The notes beneath the pieces were generated by a model that saw nothing but the letters and a program-made list of their open reading frames with translations, ran no database searches and was not told the DNA's origin. A DNA stretch of 64,000 bases from Plectrocnemia conspersa (taxonomy: Eukaryota; Arthropoda; Insecta; Trichoptera; Polycentropodidae), in NCBI GenBank assembly GCA_009617715.1, contig VTFK01000063.1:992001-1056000 (forward strand), written 5' to 3'. Positions within the stretch are counted from its first letter, which is position 1, and each line of letters starts with the position of its first letter. This document shows, in pieces, positions 1 through 12,907 of this stretch. The translations under genes and the position numbers were made by a program.

Positions 1-3000
1 CTGAAGATTTTGCTCGTTTACTTCATAATTTAGAACACTATTCGATAGTTTTATTACAAATTTCGTTCTTTATCACGATTTACGTGCTATTTTCTGAAAC
101 GTATCTACCGCGTAAATCAAGGGATGAATAAATTAAAAAAAAATATCTAAAAACTATAACTTTAAGTTGCCAATGTTCGCCCAAATTCAAGTACTCCTCT
201 TTCTGTATACAGAAGCTAATACAAATCCACATTATTTATATTATATTTTAAATCCCGTATAAACTGAACATATTTTTAAAAATAGTTTTTAGAATTTGAT
301 GATTTTTATACATATTTTGCTGTGTGTTTTACAATTTAAATCGATAAAATCAATTGCGTCGTTCGTTTTCAAGCGCGCCAATACCCGGGATTACCCACTG
401 TCAGATTTGTTCACATGACACTTATCTGTCAAGCGCGCGCCGGGATACAGCTTAGTGCGATTAAATAAACAGTGAAATATGTTATAATCACAGAATTTTT
501 CTTACAAAGTGTTAATTGCAGATAATTTTAAATGATGTAGCACTTAATATAATTAAAACTATAAATTATGAGTGTGCCAGTAAGTGTTTAGTTATATGAA
601 TAATATATCACGGTTATTCTAACAAAATTACTATTTACTATCTAAGATCAAATATTAAAAGATAAACAGCAGTGATTTGAAAATTAAAGGTTTACATACC
701 AAAGTTAATTAAATATATTACAATGCTAGTAATAATGAAAAAAATCATATTAGTGTAAACAAAAACATTTTACCTACTATATAGTATCATTTGCAGTTCA
801 TTTTCAGAAGCAATGATAGATCAAATAACATTTGCGTATGGCAAACAATTAATATATGACATATTGCGACAATTTTGAAGAAGATGAAGAGATGCCAAAC
901 TATGTGTTTAATCCTCTATAGTAACTTTTGTCAATTTTGTTTTGCGGTTGTCGTTTAAATTTAATTTATGGATTATATTAGTAGTAATAATGTGTTCAAT
1001 GTTTAACTCTTGATAAAGGTCTTATTGTTTCTAATTATTTTTAAGAAATAATTTGATGACCTATATGGCTACAACGTAGAATTGGTATATATATAAACAA
1101 AGAGTGAATCTTCTCATGTTGAAGTCACTGTCAGTAAGTATTATCTTTTTATAAAGAACATACTACATAATTTATACGTAGCTGAATATCTTGAATTTGG
1201 CTATTCCGAAAGAGGAATGATGGCACAGAACAAAAATTGATTTAAAACCATGACGTATACATATTTTGCCACATCAGAATGAAAAATAACCCACCCATAG
1301 ATATTTTGGCTATCGATTATTCCAGGTATGGAATCATATATTTATAATCATTGTAAAATGTCGTCTATTAGATAACATTCAAGAAATTACAGATATGTAT
1401 AATATATTGCGAGTCATTGCTCGGAACGGAACGATCTAGATGAATTTTTTCTGCAATAATAATTTTAATTTTTTTTTGCTGAAACCAAACTTTTTCAGCT
1501 AAATAACACAATCATTGTCACGCAATCGTCGTGAAAGACGGTATCCCCAAATATCAATAGATAAAAAATACGTTTTATTAGCATTTATACGGTTTGATCG
1601 ATATTAACCTCAATCTTCATACGTACTAAGTATATATTACATGTTCACGTTTAAAACGAACTTGGCTTAGTCAAATCTAACGTATATGTGCATTAAATCG
1701 GAAGCAATGATAATGTTTATGTACTATAAAAGCAAAACTCACTTTTTGGCCTCGGAGCCCGTCGACGGGAATTCAAAATTTAAAGATTTCATTACGAAGA
1801 TTGTTTTATGATCTAGTTTAATCAATGTATTGTTATAATGATTACACAATATGTATATGTTCATGTTCATAGTAATAACATACCTAGTTAATTTGCAATT
1901 CGAATATTTATATTCAGTCAAATCGAACAACGCAACCGACGATTATGGTCGCGTAGCAAAATTTTAATAATAAATAATAATTTAAAACCGTTGTCACGTT
2001 GATGTCGGCCATTTTGTTTTATATTTGAATGCTTATTTTTCATTGGTCGAAACAACAGAACGCATTATCGGTGGTTCAAAAAACAATGGAGCAAATTCAA
2101 ATTTTATTTTTATTATTGTATTTAAATATATTTCCTTTGTTTACGTGTATTATTATTTACACCGTTCATACAAAGCGATATGCTTTAAAGAGTAGAAGAT
2201 TAAGCATATTATGTTAGAACAATTATATTATAGATGTATGTATGATAAATTAAAAAAAATCACTGTCGAATCATCAGAATCAAGTTGTAATAGATGAGCA
2301 ATTAGGATTGTTACAGGTGAACTCATTTACATTCAACAGACTTGCGCCCTAATATTGAATATTGCAGTATATAATATACATACATATATGTAGTTAAATG
2401 GACCCGTAACACGAATATGTCATCTCCTTTATCTGAACGGCCAGTCGAGTAATGTTGCCGGATAGTGACCGCTCTAATGTGCGAGCCCCATTAAAGCACC
2501 ACGAATCCCATATACAGGTTGTCTAAGAAAAATATAAAATGTATGGATATATATTTTTTTTATAATAACTTAAATCTGTAAATAATTTTTTTTGGGTTGT
2601 GCTCTCACACATTTTTTTTCCATACAATATGTCTCAACTATCTTATGAAAACTCGATTATTTTAATATCAAAATAATAAGTAATTAATTATATTTTAATA
2701 AATGCTTAATCATTAAGAATTTAAATGCAGATTTCTGTCCATAAAATATGCAAAATTTATGTCTAGAATTTACTATGTTCATTTCCTTATTCCACTTTTA
2801 TTGCTGTGTATTGGAAATAATATAATCAAATGCATGTTTAAAGATAATCTAAAAGTTTTATTTTAATAATGAAACAGTAAATGGTTAAAAGTTTTTAATT
2901 AATATAAGTTATCTGTACAAAATATTTTATTTGTCGTAGTCATTAATATATTTTAATAGTTTATTTGTTATACTAATTTTTTTTTTTATTTTTTTAAAAG

Positions 3001-4150
3001 CGCTTTTATATATTCACGTCGTTATCTTAAAGCTATATATTTTTTAACACGTTTCGAGAAATTGAACTAAAATTGTTTTATTACCCAGAAATCAATATAA
3101 TGTAATTTGAATGAAATAAGTTTTTTTCGAAGATATGATGTTAATGAACAAATTTATATGATAATTTATTCTTTAAACGTTTTTTCATACTTCATTATAT
3201 TCGTTTTCCATATATTTCATTGTTGCTTTTAATTTGAATAAAAAATGCAAAATAACCTAAAAGCGTTTTATAAGAATAATGAAAGTTCTTAGTATAACAT
3301 ATGATTATTTAAAATTGCTATAAACCGAGAGAAATAAATTAAATAAATTGTTAGTCTGCCTTTAAGTTTCAATAGTTGTTTTTAAAACCATATTTTTTAA
3401 AATTATTATTAGATTGTGACATATTTTTAAAATGTAGATTTTAAAATTTCATTATTCATCTTTTTTTTCCATTAACGATAAATAGCAGCGACCGAAAGTG
3501 TGATAATACAACTTTTGTTGTGTTGTATTTTATACAAATTAGAACAATTAACATTTGAATACTATTATAATACATTTTTGTTTTAAATTTATGACCGAAA
3601 CTTGTGAGATGGCTTTCATAAATTATGTCATACTGTGACAAACTCTTTTACATGTCACAATTCCGTCAACCCTCTCCCATTACGTATATGACGTAATTTA
3701 TTAAATCCATCTAATAGCAAAGATTCCAAATGGCTATTGTAATGCATCCATCTATTGTCACACATGGTCTGCATCGAGCGTTATTTAATTAAAAGTCTAT
3801 CGATCTGCCATCGCTTATAACTCAAAACCTAAGGTTTTGTTTCTCACACTCAATGCCTCAATTAATTTAATTAAATTGTTTTAGGGTGGTATTTATAGTG
3901 GTTTAATTGATAACTAAACAAAAATATGTATTAAGCTTTCAAAGTGGCATAAATAATAATAAATAATAAATTAAAAGTATCAAAGGGACAATTTTAATAT
4001 ATTATTAATACCAACACAATTAAGATACTATTAAAAATATAATAATATTTAAAATATTAAACATGTAAAAAATCTGAAAATACATAACTGAAATGAATTG
4101 AGACTGGTCTTACGTTGATATAAAATAAGGTATATTTAAATTAAAAAAAT
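1..4150. other. AT-rich intergenic stretch without a recognised gene
   Basis: I see no recognisable protein, RNA gene or transposon here. The open frames are short and low in complexity. Three GC-richer patches stand out. About 365-450 contains two nearby GCGCGCC-type motifs around CCCGGGATTACCC. About 2400-2520 is a compact GC-rich block. About 3650-3820 holds several homeodomain-type ATTA/TAAT cores and a TATCGAT. They could be regulatory; nothing shows they are coding. Confidence 0.5.
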
Positions 4151-4169
4151 TGATTATTCATTTTTGGAC

Positions 4170-4400
4170 ACACTATATATAGGTTGTTTCTGGATATACA
4201 TAAGTGTGTGTGAGGTACGTAAGTGTATACACGTGGAAAGAACACAAATGGGGCAATGTAGCGCAAACATTTTCGCGACGGTGATTTCAACTTCGCACGA
4301 AGTCACCTTCGCGGAGTGCCGCAATAATGTGTAGACCCAATTGCGATAAAAAGTCAAAGCTTTATTGTTTCTCTAAACGCTCCCGTAATCTTTATTGTTC
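4170..4400. other. GC-richer non-coding island
   Basis: This block has clearly more CpG than its flanks and includes repeated TTTATTGTT-type motifs (SOX-like AACAAT cores) near its right end. The only open frame is a 67-codon one with no recognisable motif. I infer a possible regulatory element; no coding or RNA function is visible. Confidence 0.3.
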
Positions 4401-4674
4401 TCTATGTGTACATATATGTGAAGACAAAAAAGTTTACGTGATTGCAAGCCTTAAAAGCGCCTAGATTACTTGAAAATGTACTAAAAAAGAAGTTTTTTAT
4501 GAATATGCATTTCTTATAAATAAATAATTATTTATAAAGGCGTGACTAATAATGACTGTTTAACTCATTTTCTAATGACAGAAAATACTATATATTTATA
4601 TTCCATCTTAAGAAATGATATTCTTTTATGGAATCTTAGGTGTAGTAGCATAATATTACTAGTAAATACACGTA

Positions 4675-4965
4675 CAGTTGACCCCTCTATTGCGTAGAGA
4701 TTAGAACTTTGTTATAGGAATACTACGTTATAGGGGACTAGGTGTCTGTATCATCTCTATTTTTTGAATTTATCGAAATTAGAAAATCAAACTTTTTTCT
4801 ACATTTTTATGTATTAAATGCTCGTGTATTTAATTTGTAAACAAGAGAACGTACTCTATGTTATTATTCAATTCAAGGGACAAGGGACAAACAGTAACAA
4901 AAAGTACGCTAGATTGGGGAACGCTATAGGAGGGACTGCCGCATACGCTATAGGAAGGTTTACTA
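4675..4965. mobile_element. pogo/Tigger-like MITE (decayed)
   Basis: The left end reads TA then CAGTTGACCCCTCTATTGCG. The right end, reverse-complemented, reads TAGTAAACCTTCCTATAGCG, so the two ends form an imperfect terminal inverted repeat of about 22 bp. Internal GTTATAGG-type motifs recur near both ends, as in pogo-like elements that begin CAGT(N)ACC..CTATA. The left TA target duplication is present, the right one is degraded. There is no transposase frame, so this is a non-autonomous copy. Confidence 0.55.
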
Positions 4966-6300
4966 TTTGCCAATAGTAAGGTTTACTTTTTGACAATAGT
5001 AATATAATAATATGGAAATTATCTTACATAATTATTGAAAACAGATAGCAATGTCAAATAAATTATTTATGAATAGAAAATTGTCATTTAAAACAAAATA
5101 GTTTAGTAATAAATACTACATATTGATAAATGTGTTTGATAAGGAACTTTCAGTAAAGAATTAAAGTTTAAAATGAAAAGATAAATGTATGAAGCAAAAG
5201 AACAAAAAACTGTAAAAATAGTTTTATTCGTCAACTTATTATTTGTCAATGATTTTAATGCAGAAAAAAACATTTGGCTTAATCAATATTGCTTTAACGG
5301 TTGATAAATTATTAACACTTCAAATATAGCTTCAAAAATGTAGCTTTTTATTATTAACTCATATTATTATTAACTATAACATTTTAGTTGATGTTAATAA
5401 TTATTTTGTATAGTAAGAAAACACAATTATGTATGTTCTAGATGCATAAACCATTCAATTAAATAGACCATCATTGTAAAGTACATAATATATGAATCTC
5501 ATATCAAATGTGACGTTAAGCAGTTAATTATCATTAAAACATTTATGCATTAATCAGATATCTTGCTTCCATAATAAGTAAACTATCGGAATTTAATATT
5601 TGTTATGCGAGTGCTTCGTATTTTGCTTCTATTTGTATAATAAATATTATTTTGCGAACGTATCATAGATATTTAATAAATATTAGATTATAAGTACAGC
5701 AAACACGCTATATTTATACGATATTAATTACTGGATTGTATTTTAGCTTATCGCTGAAATAAAGTATGATTCTTATTGATAAAGATAAATAAAACAATGT
5801 ATATAATTAAATTTTTTTATCAATAAAGAGCAAATGGCATATTACCTCTTAGTATTTCATTAGTATATGCATAAATTTAAATTTATCAATATTGAGACTT
5901 TTTAGTAATGGTATTTGTAGTCAAAGTATCTATAACTTATGGCTTTAAAATAAACAATACTTATGGCAATCAATGTAAAAGTCGACTCAATAATATTTTG
6001 ATGCCAGTTGCAGCATATTTATTTTATTCATTAATTAATTAAATATATTAAAAAAAGCTACTAGTTACACAGTTTAGTTTGTAAGAAGTCCTACAATAAT
6101 TTTAAGGACTTTATGGCTAAAAAAATAATAATGAATACATTCGCAAACACGAGATAACGGACAAGTATATGACAAAATATTTGATTTTTGACAACAGTAT
6201 TTTTAAGGTAATAAAGCATTCACCTCATCTATGAAAATTGTAAGTCTGGATTACCTAAAACCGACAAAATAACATTTTTTCCGGTTTTCGGCTCAGTTCA
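4966..6300. other. AT-rich stretch, nothing recognised
   Basis: Uniformly AT-rich sequence with many homopolymer A/T runs. No open frame, inverted repeat or transposon motif was found that I could support. Confidence 0.5.
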
Positions 6301-6309
6301 AAATAATTA

Positions 6310-6435
6310 AAATGTCTATGAACCTCAATTTGACAGTTGCGAAACGTCTCTCTGCTGTTCACACCCAAACCTAACCTAATGAAATTTCAAAAACTAATAA
6401 TAGTTTTAGAATTCATAATTTATATACACTTCGAT
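6310..6435. repeat. Dispersed repeat copy with AACCTAACCTAA motif
   Basis: This segment carries CAATTTGACAG.TGCGAA.CGTC, then CTGTT..., then CCAAACCTAACCTAA, and finally a TTTTAGAATT block. The same order of motifs recurs at 40335-40465 in the same orientation. It is therefore a dispersed repeat of at least about 125 bp. The CCTAA units resemble the arthropod telomere unit, but with only about two copies I do not read this as a telomere trace. Confidence 0.5.
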
Positions 6436-6638
6436 ATTACACTATGTTTTAAAATTATGATCGCTATCCCTACCGATGTTACTACGGACTTCTGATATAA
6501 GAGTATTGGTCAAAGTATATTTAAACTAAATTATGGTCAATAGGAAAGCGCAAAATAGCATTTCTCAGAAGTCAAAAATTCACGACAAAAGCAATAAAAC
6601 CGTGTCGGCGCCGTTGCAGTGGGAACGCTCGGTAACGA

Positions 6639-6718
6639 GCGTCGTATACCTTTTAATATAGCGAAATTATCCTTCAACGTAAAAGCAGTCATAAAAATAT
6701 GTGCACGCAGATTCGTAT
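6639..6718. repeat. 80-bp direct repeat, copy 1
   Basis: The block runs from GTCGTATACC through TTTTAATATAGCGAAATTAT and CAACGTAAAAGCAGTCATAA to ATTCGTATA. It is matched at 7589-7668 in the same orientation with about seven differences. A hairpin with 7-bp arms, ACGCTCG/CGAGCGT, lies just upstream of copy 1 only. No coding potential is seen. Confidence 0.8.
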
Positions 6719-6850
6719 ATAATAAGCCTAGTCACTTATTTTTATGTCAGGTACCCGTCGAAGTTTATGACTTATTAACGTAATATTTACGTACTCACGC
6801 ATGTGTATAAATTTAATTTAAAGCACTTTAAATGCCTTTCGATTTAATCC

Positions 6851-6919
6851 ATTTATTGTAAGGTTTGTCTGCTCTATTTGTTATCATAATAAAGATAGCA
6901 GACAAACCTTACAATAAAT
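6851..6919. repeat. Perfect 23-bp inverted repeat (hairpin)
   Basis: The left arm at 6851-6873 (core GTAAGGTTTGTCTGCT) is perfectly complementary to the right arm at 6897-6919. They are separated by a 23-nt spacer whose ends (CTAT/ATAG) extend the pairing. An RNA from either strand would fold into a long, near-perfect stem. It could be a foldback MITE or a small-RNA hairpin precursor. No TSD or known family was recognised. Confidence 0.75.
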
Positions 6920-7139
6920 ATATTATATTGACAGGTCTTGAGTCCAAATATTGAATTTAACAAAACTTTGATAAAAATCAATTTTTTTTACCCAATAACG
7001 ATATATTTACAAAGCATTTAATTTGACTGATGAATCATATACATTTGGCTTTTTAATCCGTACTTGAAAACTTGAAAATTTTAACACGCATTCTAGATGT
7101 AATTTTCTCAGAGGGAAAATGTTTCTCGCAGAGTAAAAA

Positions 7140-7340
7140 CATACATGTTGGCTAAATCAGATTTACGAAAAAAGTGTTGTGGATGCTGGCTTCGGACATC
7201 TGCCCGATGTGGGCTAGATAAATAAACGGTGCAAGCATTAGTTACGTCTGTTTCCGACATGGTTATCTAGTCACTTTGACGTTTATCGGACCTACCTGCT
7301 GTATACTACTAGCTGGTGATTGCAGAACCGAAAAGGTATA
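7140..7340. other. GC-richer non-coding island between the 80-bp repeats
   Basis: A block richer in CpG than its flanks, lying inside the interval bounded by the two 80-bp repeats. No reading frame of interest crosses it. A regulatory role is possible but only inferred. Confidence 0.3.
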
Positions 7341-7588
7341 CATATGTATATGAAAACATAACATGCAAGATAGTTACACAATTTATATACACGACATATG
7401 CAAATAATACACGAATGGATATCGTTATCAATGGCAGGTTTGTGATATTCATATCATCTATCCAAATAGTAATATTGATATTTCTTATTTACAATCTTAA
7501 TAATAATTATCTTCAGCAGTAAACCTGTAATCCATTTTAGTCATAAAACCTTATGATTGCGTTAAAATTAGGTTTAAAACAAGCCGCA

Positions 7589-7668
7589 GCATCGTAAACC
7601 TTTTAATATAGCGAAATTATCCCCCAACGTAAAAGCAGTCATAAAAATATGTGTATGCAGATTCGTAC
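7589..7668. repeat. 80-bp direct repeat, copy 2
   Basis: Same-orientation partner of 6639-6718. The central stretch with AAAAGCAGTCATAAAAATATGTG is identical; differences are concentrated at three short positions. The distance between the copies is 950 bp. Confidence 0.8.
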
Positions 7669-7669
7669 A

Positions 7670-8690
7670 TTTACACATTAGCAATTCTTTTGATATGTTA
7701 TTATATAATATATACAAAATTATTTATTTATAATATTGGAGCACCCTTTGAAATGTTTATTTATTATTAAAATGGTAATTAATTTAAAAAAGATCTCAGA
7801 AATTTTGTTCAGTTCGGAGAAAGCAATATTTAATTGCATATTTTATGCTTTAATTTATTTTTTAATATTTTACATATATTATATAAATTATTTTTTTAAT
7901 CTTTGTTCTAGTAACGCAGCAACTATTGCATAATTTTGGAGATCTAGAGAAACATTATGTAAAATGCTCATTACAATTAACATATACATTTTTTCTGTGT
8001 ATAAACGATAATGCTATGATGATAAATATAATCGGAATAAATCTTTAAATAAATTATTTGATCGTATAAAAGTATCAATGTTTAAATTATCTGGTATATG
8101 CAAGACCCAAACACACATGTAAATATAGACTCACATACACACACGTATCCATACGCACGAGCAAAATGTGTAGGGCTTACATTATTGTCTGATTATTACC
8201 CGTACAAATATAATCAATGTTACAGATATTTTATATTAAAAAAAAATAACCGATTAAATCATGTCATTGGTTTTATAAGCAATTTAATTTTATGCGTACT
8301 GAAGTCCCAACGTACACAGAACTGACATATATCTATATATAATCTAATATGTTTTGCAGTTGCTAATAACATGCAGCATTAGGTATTGTCAGTACTATAA
8401 ACTAAAATCGAATATAAATATCTGCCAAACTGCAAGCAAAAATAAAGTAAATAATTGCAATTGCCGCACCATAAATAAATATTAAAAAACAGTCTAATCT
8501 TGTTGATAATTATTATTTTCATATAAATTAAAAGTAGAGTGTTATTAACAATACACGAATATTAGAGTAAGTATATACAATAAAATCGTGGCAAATCATC
8601 AAATAGCGATTACGACCGAAACTAATTAATTCTTGCGAATTTTCTGGAATCGCAACTGCCGAAATTAAAATTATACCGGCTGACCTGTTT
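7670..8690. other. AT-rich stretch, nothing recognised
   Basis: Low-complexity AT-rich sequence. There is a short CACA/CATA-rich patch around 8105-8155. No gene or transposon features are visible. Confidence 0.5.
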
Positions 8691-9125
8691 TTCAGTGACG
8701 TTTTCGACGAAATTGACCCACATTCGAAACGACCAGGATTTTTAGGGTCGACGTTAAAAAACTCGAAACGACCTTCCAGAGCACTCGGCGGTTAATTAGG
8801 CGACTGGAGAATCTACCCCGATCCCTTCTACTTTTGTCCAAAAAAAGAATCCAGCCAAAAGTGCGTCGGTCGGACAAAACGTACATTTAAAAGGGTCGTC
8901 GTTATTTCTGAGCCATCGTTCGGTAGGTGGGTACTACCTTCGGAGGTCCAAAGAGATGAAAGTCACAAGGTGACGTGTCAAGACTGTAAAAGAGAGCTGG
9001 CGGGACCTCCCAAGCCGTGTACGGCGTAAAAGAGCCATTTTGTAAAGAAGGGATGAAATAAATAGACATTAGGGTCGGAACCCTGGTCGAGTGAACGTCT
9101 TCGGCGACGACGACTAGAATGAATT
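8690..9125. other. GC-rich non-coding island
   Basis: About 430 bp of high-GC, CpG-containing sequence within AT-rich flanks. The motif GGGTCG or its complement recurs several times. A TGACGTGTCA-type motif lies near 8970-8980. Open frames on both strands are short and unlike any protein I know. I read it as a candidate regulatory or conserved non-coding element. Confidence 0.35.
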
Positions 9126-9623
9126 TGTTACCTGTAGTTTACAAAAAACGTATGTCAATGTGGAATTTGAATCTGAAAGTAATCTACAAATGGAAAAACA
9201 TATAATGTGAAATTAATGCATAGAAAGGTTTTCATGGTAGTTGTAAGCCGAAAATGAAAAAAATAATCGGCATGATCAAAAGTGCAAAGACATAGCTATC
9301 ATAGATATGAAGATAATTTTATATAATTTATTTATGTTAAATTAAAGCTAGTAATAAATCTTTTGATATTACACATGCATTCTATAAATAATTTATAGAT
9401 CAATTTAAAATTAAATTTTTAATGAGCAATAAGCATATTTTATACACAAATGACGGGTTTTAGTTCTTTATTGAACATTTTTATTTATATAATATTTATG
9501 ATAACTAAATTAATTTTATTACTTTAGTACATATTCTATATTCAAATGCAAAAATTATTTTACATTAACGTGTCATATTTTTTTTATTAAATATATTATT
9601 CCTTTTACATATTAAAAGTGTAA

Positions 9624-9766
9624 TGCCTCCTCTACACTCTCTCGAAGTTGGCCAAAATTGGCCGAGGATGGAGAGTGTAGTGGGTTACTGCGATCGATTT
9701 CGCTTCTCCCTGCTCTAAACTATCGGAAGTTGCCCAAAGTTGATCGGGGACGGAGAGTGTAGCTTT
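9624..9766. mobile_element. PIF/Harbinger-like MITE, 143 bp
   Basis: It is flanked on both sides by TAA (9621-9623 and 9767-9769), the 3-bp TWA duplication typical of PIF/Harbinger elements. The left end TGCC..CTACACTCTC and the right end (reverse complement CTACACTCTCC) form terminal inverted repeats. Subterminal GAAGTTGGCC/GGAAGTTGCCC motifs match those in the larger element at 39214-40247. It is an internally deleted non-autonomous relative. Confidence 0.7.
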
Positions 9767-9769
9767 TAA

Positions 9770-10480
9770 CATACTTAAAATAATTATTAAATAATTCATA
9801 TTTATCGGATTTATATATTGTAATTTTATATAGTATCATTTACATAAAGTACACATCACTGTTTTTATTATTTGAGATAATAAAGACACTAGATTTAAAC
9901 CTTGCGGTACACCAAAACACGCATATTTTAAAAATCTACTATTTTTTAGCGTTACTTGAATATGACACAATATATTTTAGAATTGCTAGTTTACATATAT
10001 TTATTAAAGCTATTAACTAATACAATTATAAATTTAAAGTAGTTTTTATATCCAGCTATTTTAACTAGTGTTAGTAATAAAATAACTAGTTTATGTTTTC
10101 TTGATTTTAATTATCTAAATGCTACGATTGTAAGGAAACGAATTAAACAAAAAGTCAGTACTAATAAAAAAATTATAGAGAAATTCAGAGAGATTTTTTT
10201 AAAAATAACTCATGTAAATAAATATACTATTATAAAAAACACAATTATTTATGTAACTAATTGTCAGAAATAAATATTAAAACTAGATAAAAAAAATCAG
10301 AAAGGTTGAAAAAAAAAATATTTTTAATGTCCGGTATTCGTATTCTTATTAGCTGCGGTACTTCACGATATTTAGGGACGGACAGTTTATTTATTTTTAA
10401 TTAAAAGTATTAAAGTTAAATATTTATATATATATATATATATAATTATTATCGTAATCTTTTGTAGCTTATTGCCATAA
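9770..10480. other. AT-rich stretch, nothing recognised
   Basis: AT-rich sequence with a short (TA)n run near 10424-10443. No gene is visible. Confidence 0.5.
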
Positions 10481-10484
10481 TTTA

Positions 10485-11060
10485 TGGTCGAGCATCGTTA
10501 TGACGCGACGCCTCTTTATCACATTGATATATTATACATATTGAAAGTGTAACGTAATCCGATGATCAATGTCGCAAAGTACAAGTTTGGTCCAGTAGCT
10601 CGACGCTCTTGAAGAGCAAAAGAGAGAGAAGAGAAAGGATGGGCAACCCCTAGACTTCCGCCCAACCCACCCCTTACCAGCCTCACTGTGGCGAGAGTTA
10701 ATTACCACCGGGCTGCTTCGTTAGCTTAAGTAAGTTAACAAAAGGATCTCGCCTAGGAGCCGAGATGAGCCACCGCTCCGAGACCAGAAGTCGACAACCA
10801 GTAATCAACTACGAGGTCTCCTGTTTGCCCAGAGCCGTGGAGCCGAAAGAACAACAGTCCGAACGGAAGATACAAAGATTTGTTTCGGCGGGGAAACTTC
10901 TTGATTTGATAATCGCAGCCGATCTGAATAGTAAATTTGATCACGTCGTTTTTATTAATGGCACCCTTCCGACGCAATGGGGGAACGGGGTGCCCAAATT
11001 TCGTTACGATCCGATCGTAATTTGATTAAATCAATCATTAATTACGCTCAGATAACTCGA
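10485..11060. other. GC-rich non-coding island
   Basis: The sequence from about 10600 to 11030 is the most balanced in base composition in this part of the window. It contains an 86-codon plus-strand frame (10765-11025) and a 74-codon minus-strand frame, neither with a recognisable domain. Homeodomain-type TTTATTAATGG and TGATTTGAT motifs lie near 10905-10960. I favour a regulatory island over a gene. Confidence 0.35.
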
Positions 11061-11309
11061 TTTTAGAATTTTCGATGAAAAAATTGCAACATCAGTCAGA
11101 GGCGTCACGTAAAGGTTGCTTATTTAATTTTTACCGAAGATTTTCATTATGGAGAAGAGCAAAAAACAGCCGCTTCCCTCTTCTCTCACTTACTACAGTT
11201 TGACTTAATGTTCAGAGACGTTTGAATTTTTTAAAAGCAAATCAGGATTAAAAAAACAGTGATTATGTAATATCATGCAATATTCAAGTACTATTTTTTC
11301 ATAAATATA

Positions 11310-11800
11310 TTCTTGACCATTGAATTTTTTTCACTTTTTACGTCACTTGTGCATGTATCGCAATCGCAATCGCTATTGTATGCGAAGTGTACACACATGG
11401 ACAAATTTATCGGCGGCACCGTGCGGTGATCAATTAAAACGTCACAGTGACAGAATCCGGACAATCGCACCAAATACCAAATTCAATTTAAAATCGTCAC
11501 GATTGGAAACGTGACATTTGGTCGCTTAATTCTGCAGCGCCGCAAGCTTTCAAACGAGCTTTTTTTCAGCGTCACACGGTGTTTCGTATGTTTTGCACGT
11601 TTATACCGGTACATGCGTTATTTTATTTTGTTGGCATGCATAGCACTAGTATTTTTGGTTATCCGACAGCGTGTCACTGTAGGAACATGCATAACGTCGA
11701 GTGTCGCACAGAATCATTCCACACCGTTGGTGCTGATGTGCAACATCCGGCTCGCGAGCCGTTCGCGGCACGAGGCAAAAGATTTCATCCATTGAAATTG
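11310..11800. other. GC-richer island with overlapping spurious frames
   Basis: Three plus-strand frames of 64-94 codons and two minus-strand frames overlap here, which is what GC-richer non-coding DNA produces. None shows a domain or a clear start context. A perfect 12-bp palindrome GGCTCGCGAGCC sits at 11749-11760 and occurs again at 35917-35928, so part of the block may be a hAT-like transposon end. Confidence 0.3.
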
Positions 11801-12064
11801 GGAGCAAATAAGTTAAAATACTATGCGAATTCATAACCTTTAAAATTTGATTTGCAGATCAATGCTACTTAATTAATTTAAAATATGTCATTGAATTGTA
11901 TTTTTATTTTAATAAAAAAACACCATTTGCATGCATATGGAAATTAATGCAGTATTATACAATTTTTCAAAAACAGTATTAGCAAAATAAAATTATTTTT
12001 ATATCATGTGTTTGTGTCCTTTTATTATTTTTATTTTTTTAGACTAAATTAAGACCATCGTGGC

Positions 12065-12883
12065 CTAACAGGTTACCCCAATGCGCCACGATGATCGAAA
12101 ACAAATTTTAAATTTATAAAACATAAAAAAACGTATATATACATAAATATAACAATACTTAAACATAATAAAAAAATATAAAATATCAAAATTAAATGAT
12201 ACAAACTGGATCCGATCCTCGTAGCTAACATTAAATAGGTCAATATGTAATGCCAGCATATTAAGAAGCCGGATGGCCATAGCTATAGGCGAGTCGGCAA
12301 GTGCGGATGTCCTAGCCCTAACGGCCATCAATAGAGGTCTTGATCGTGATTCTCGAAAATGTTCCGGAAGCCAAAATTGGAATTCCTCGAGAATAGCTGG
12401 ATTGTCGACAGCACCTTTTAGTAATTTAAAAAAATGCTTAGCGACATACAGCAGAGAACTCAGCGAATCATATCCCAACGCTCCTAAAAGAAAGGCGCTG
12501 GGATATAAGTACGGATAATAACCAAATGTCCTTTTGTAAAGGTATCTTAAATACCTTTTTTGAATTTTTTCCACTAAAAGGGAATATTTGGCTATTCGGG
12601 AATTCCAAATTATAGAACCTGATTCAAGAATGCTACGAACTAAGGTGTCATAGAGGATGCGAATAACTGACGGATCGTCAAAGTGAAAGGCATTCCTCAT
12701 AACAAAGCCGAGAATCTCGGAAGATTTATCACAGACGTCGTGTATGTGTAGAGAGAACCTCCATTTGCTCTCGAAAGTGATTCCGAGATCTTTAGTGGAA
12801 GTTTCTCTAGTCAAAATGTTACAACCGAGATGGTAGAAATAAGCTGATGGCAAAGTAATTGAGAAAATGACACAGTATGGCAC
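12065..12883 (-). pseudogene. C-terminal part of the LINE polyprotein
   Basis: This 272-codon open segment continues the jockey-like polyprotein after the RT domain. It includes TSTKDLGITFESKWRFS, the H-x-(8)-SxxxLGFVMRN region and VRSILESGSIIWNS, all typical of the connection region of jockey/CR1-type elements. The final 45 or so residues are hydrophobic, AT-rich translation that probably represents 3' untranslated sequence, not protein. The element 3' end follows at about 12021-12041. Confidence 0.85.
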
Positions 12884-12907
12884 TTTCCGACACTAAAGGG
12901 CAGACGG

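Noticed and set aside
6639..7668. The 80-bp direct repeats as LTRs of a retroelement
   Set aside because: They lack TG...CA ends and there is no primer site, polypurine tract or coding sequence between them.
10753..11025. Overlapping 86- and 74-codon frames as a gene
   Set aside because: They overlap on opposite strands in a GC-richer block with no domain, no splice structure and no clear start signal.
11291..11836. Five overlapping frames as small genes
   Set aside because: They overlap in several frames on both strands with no recognisable content, as expected from raised GC content.
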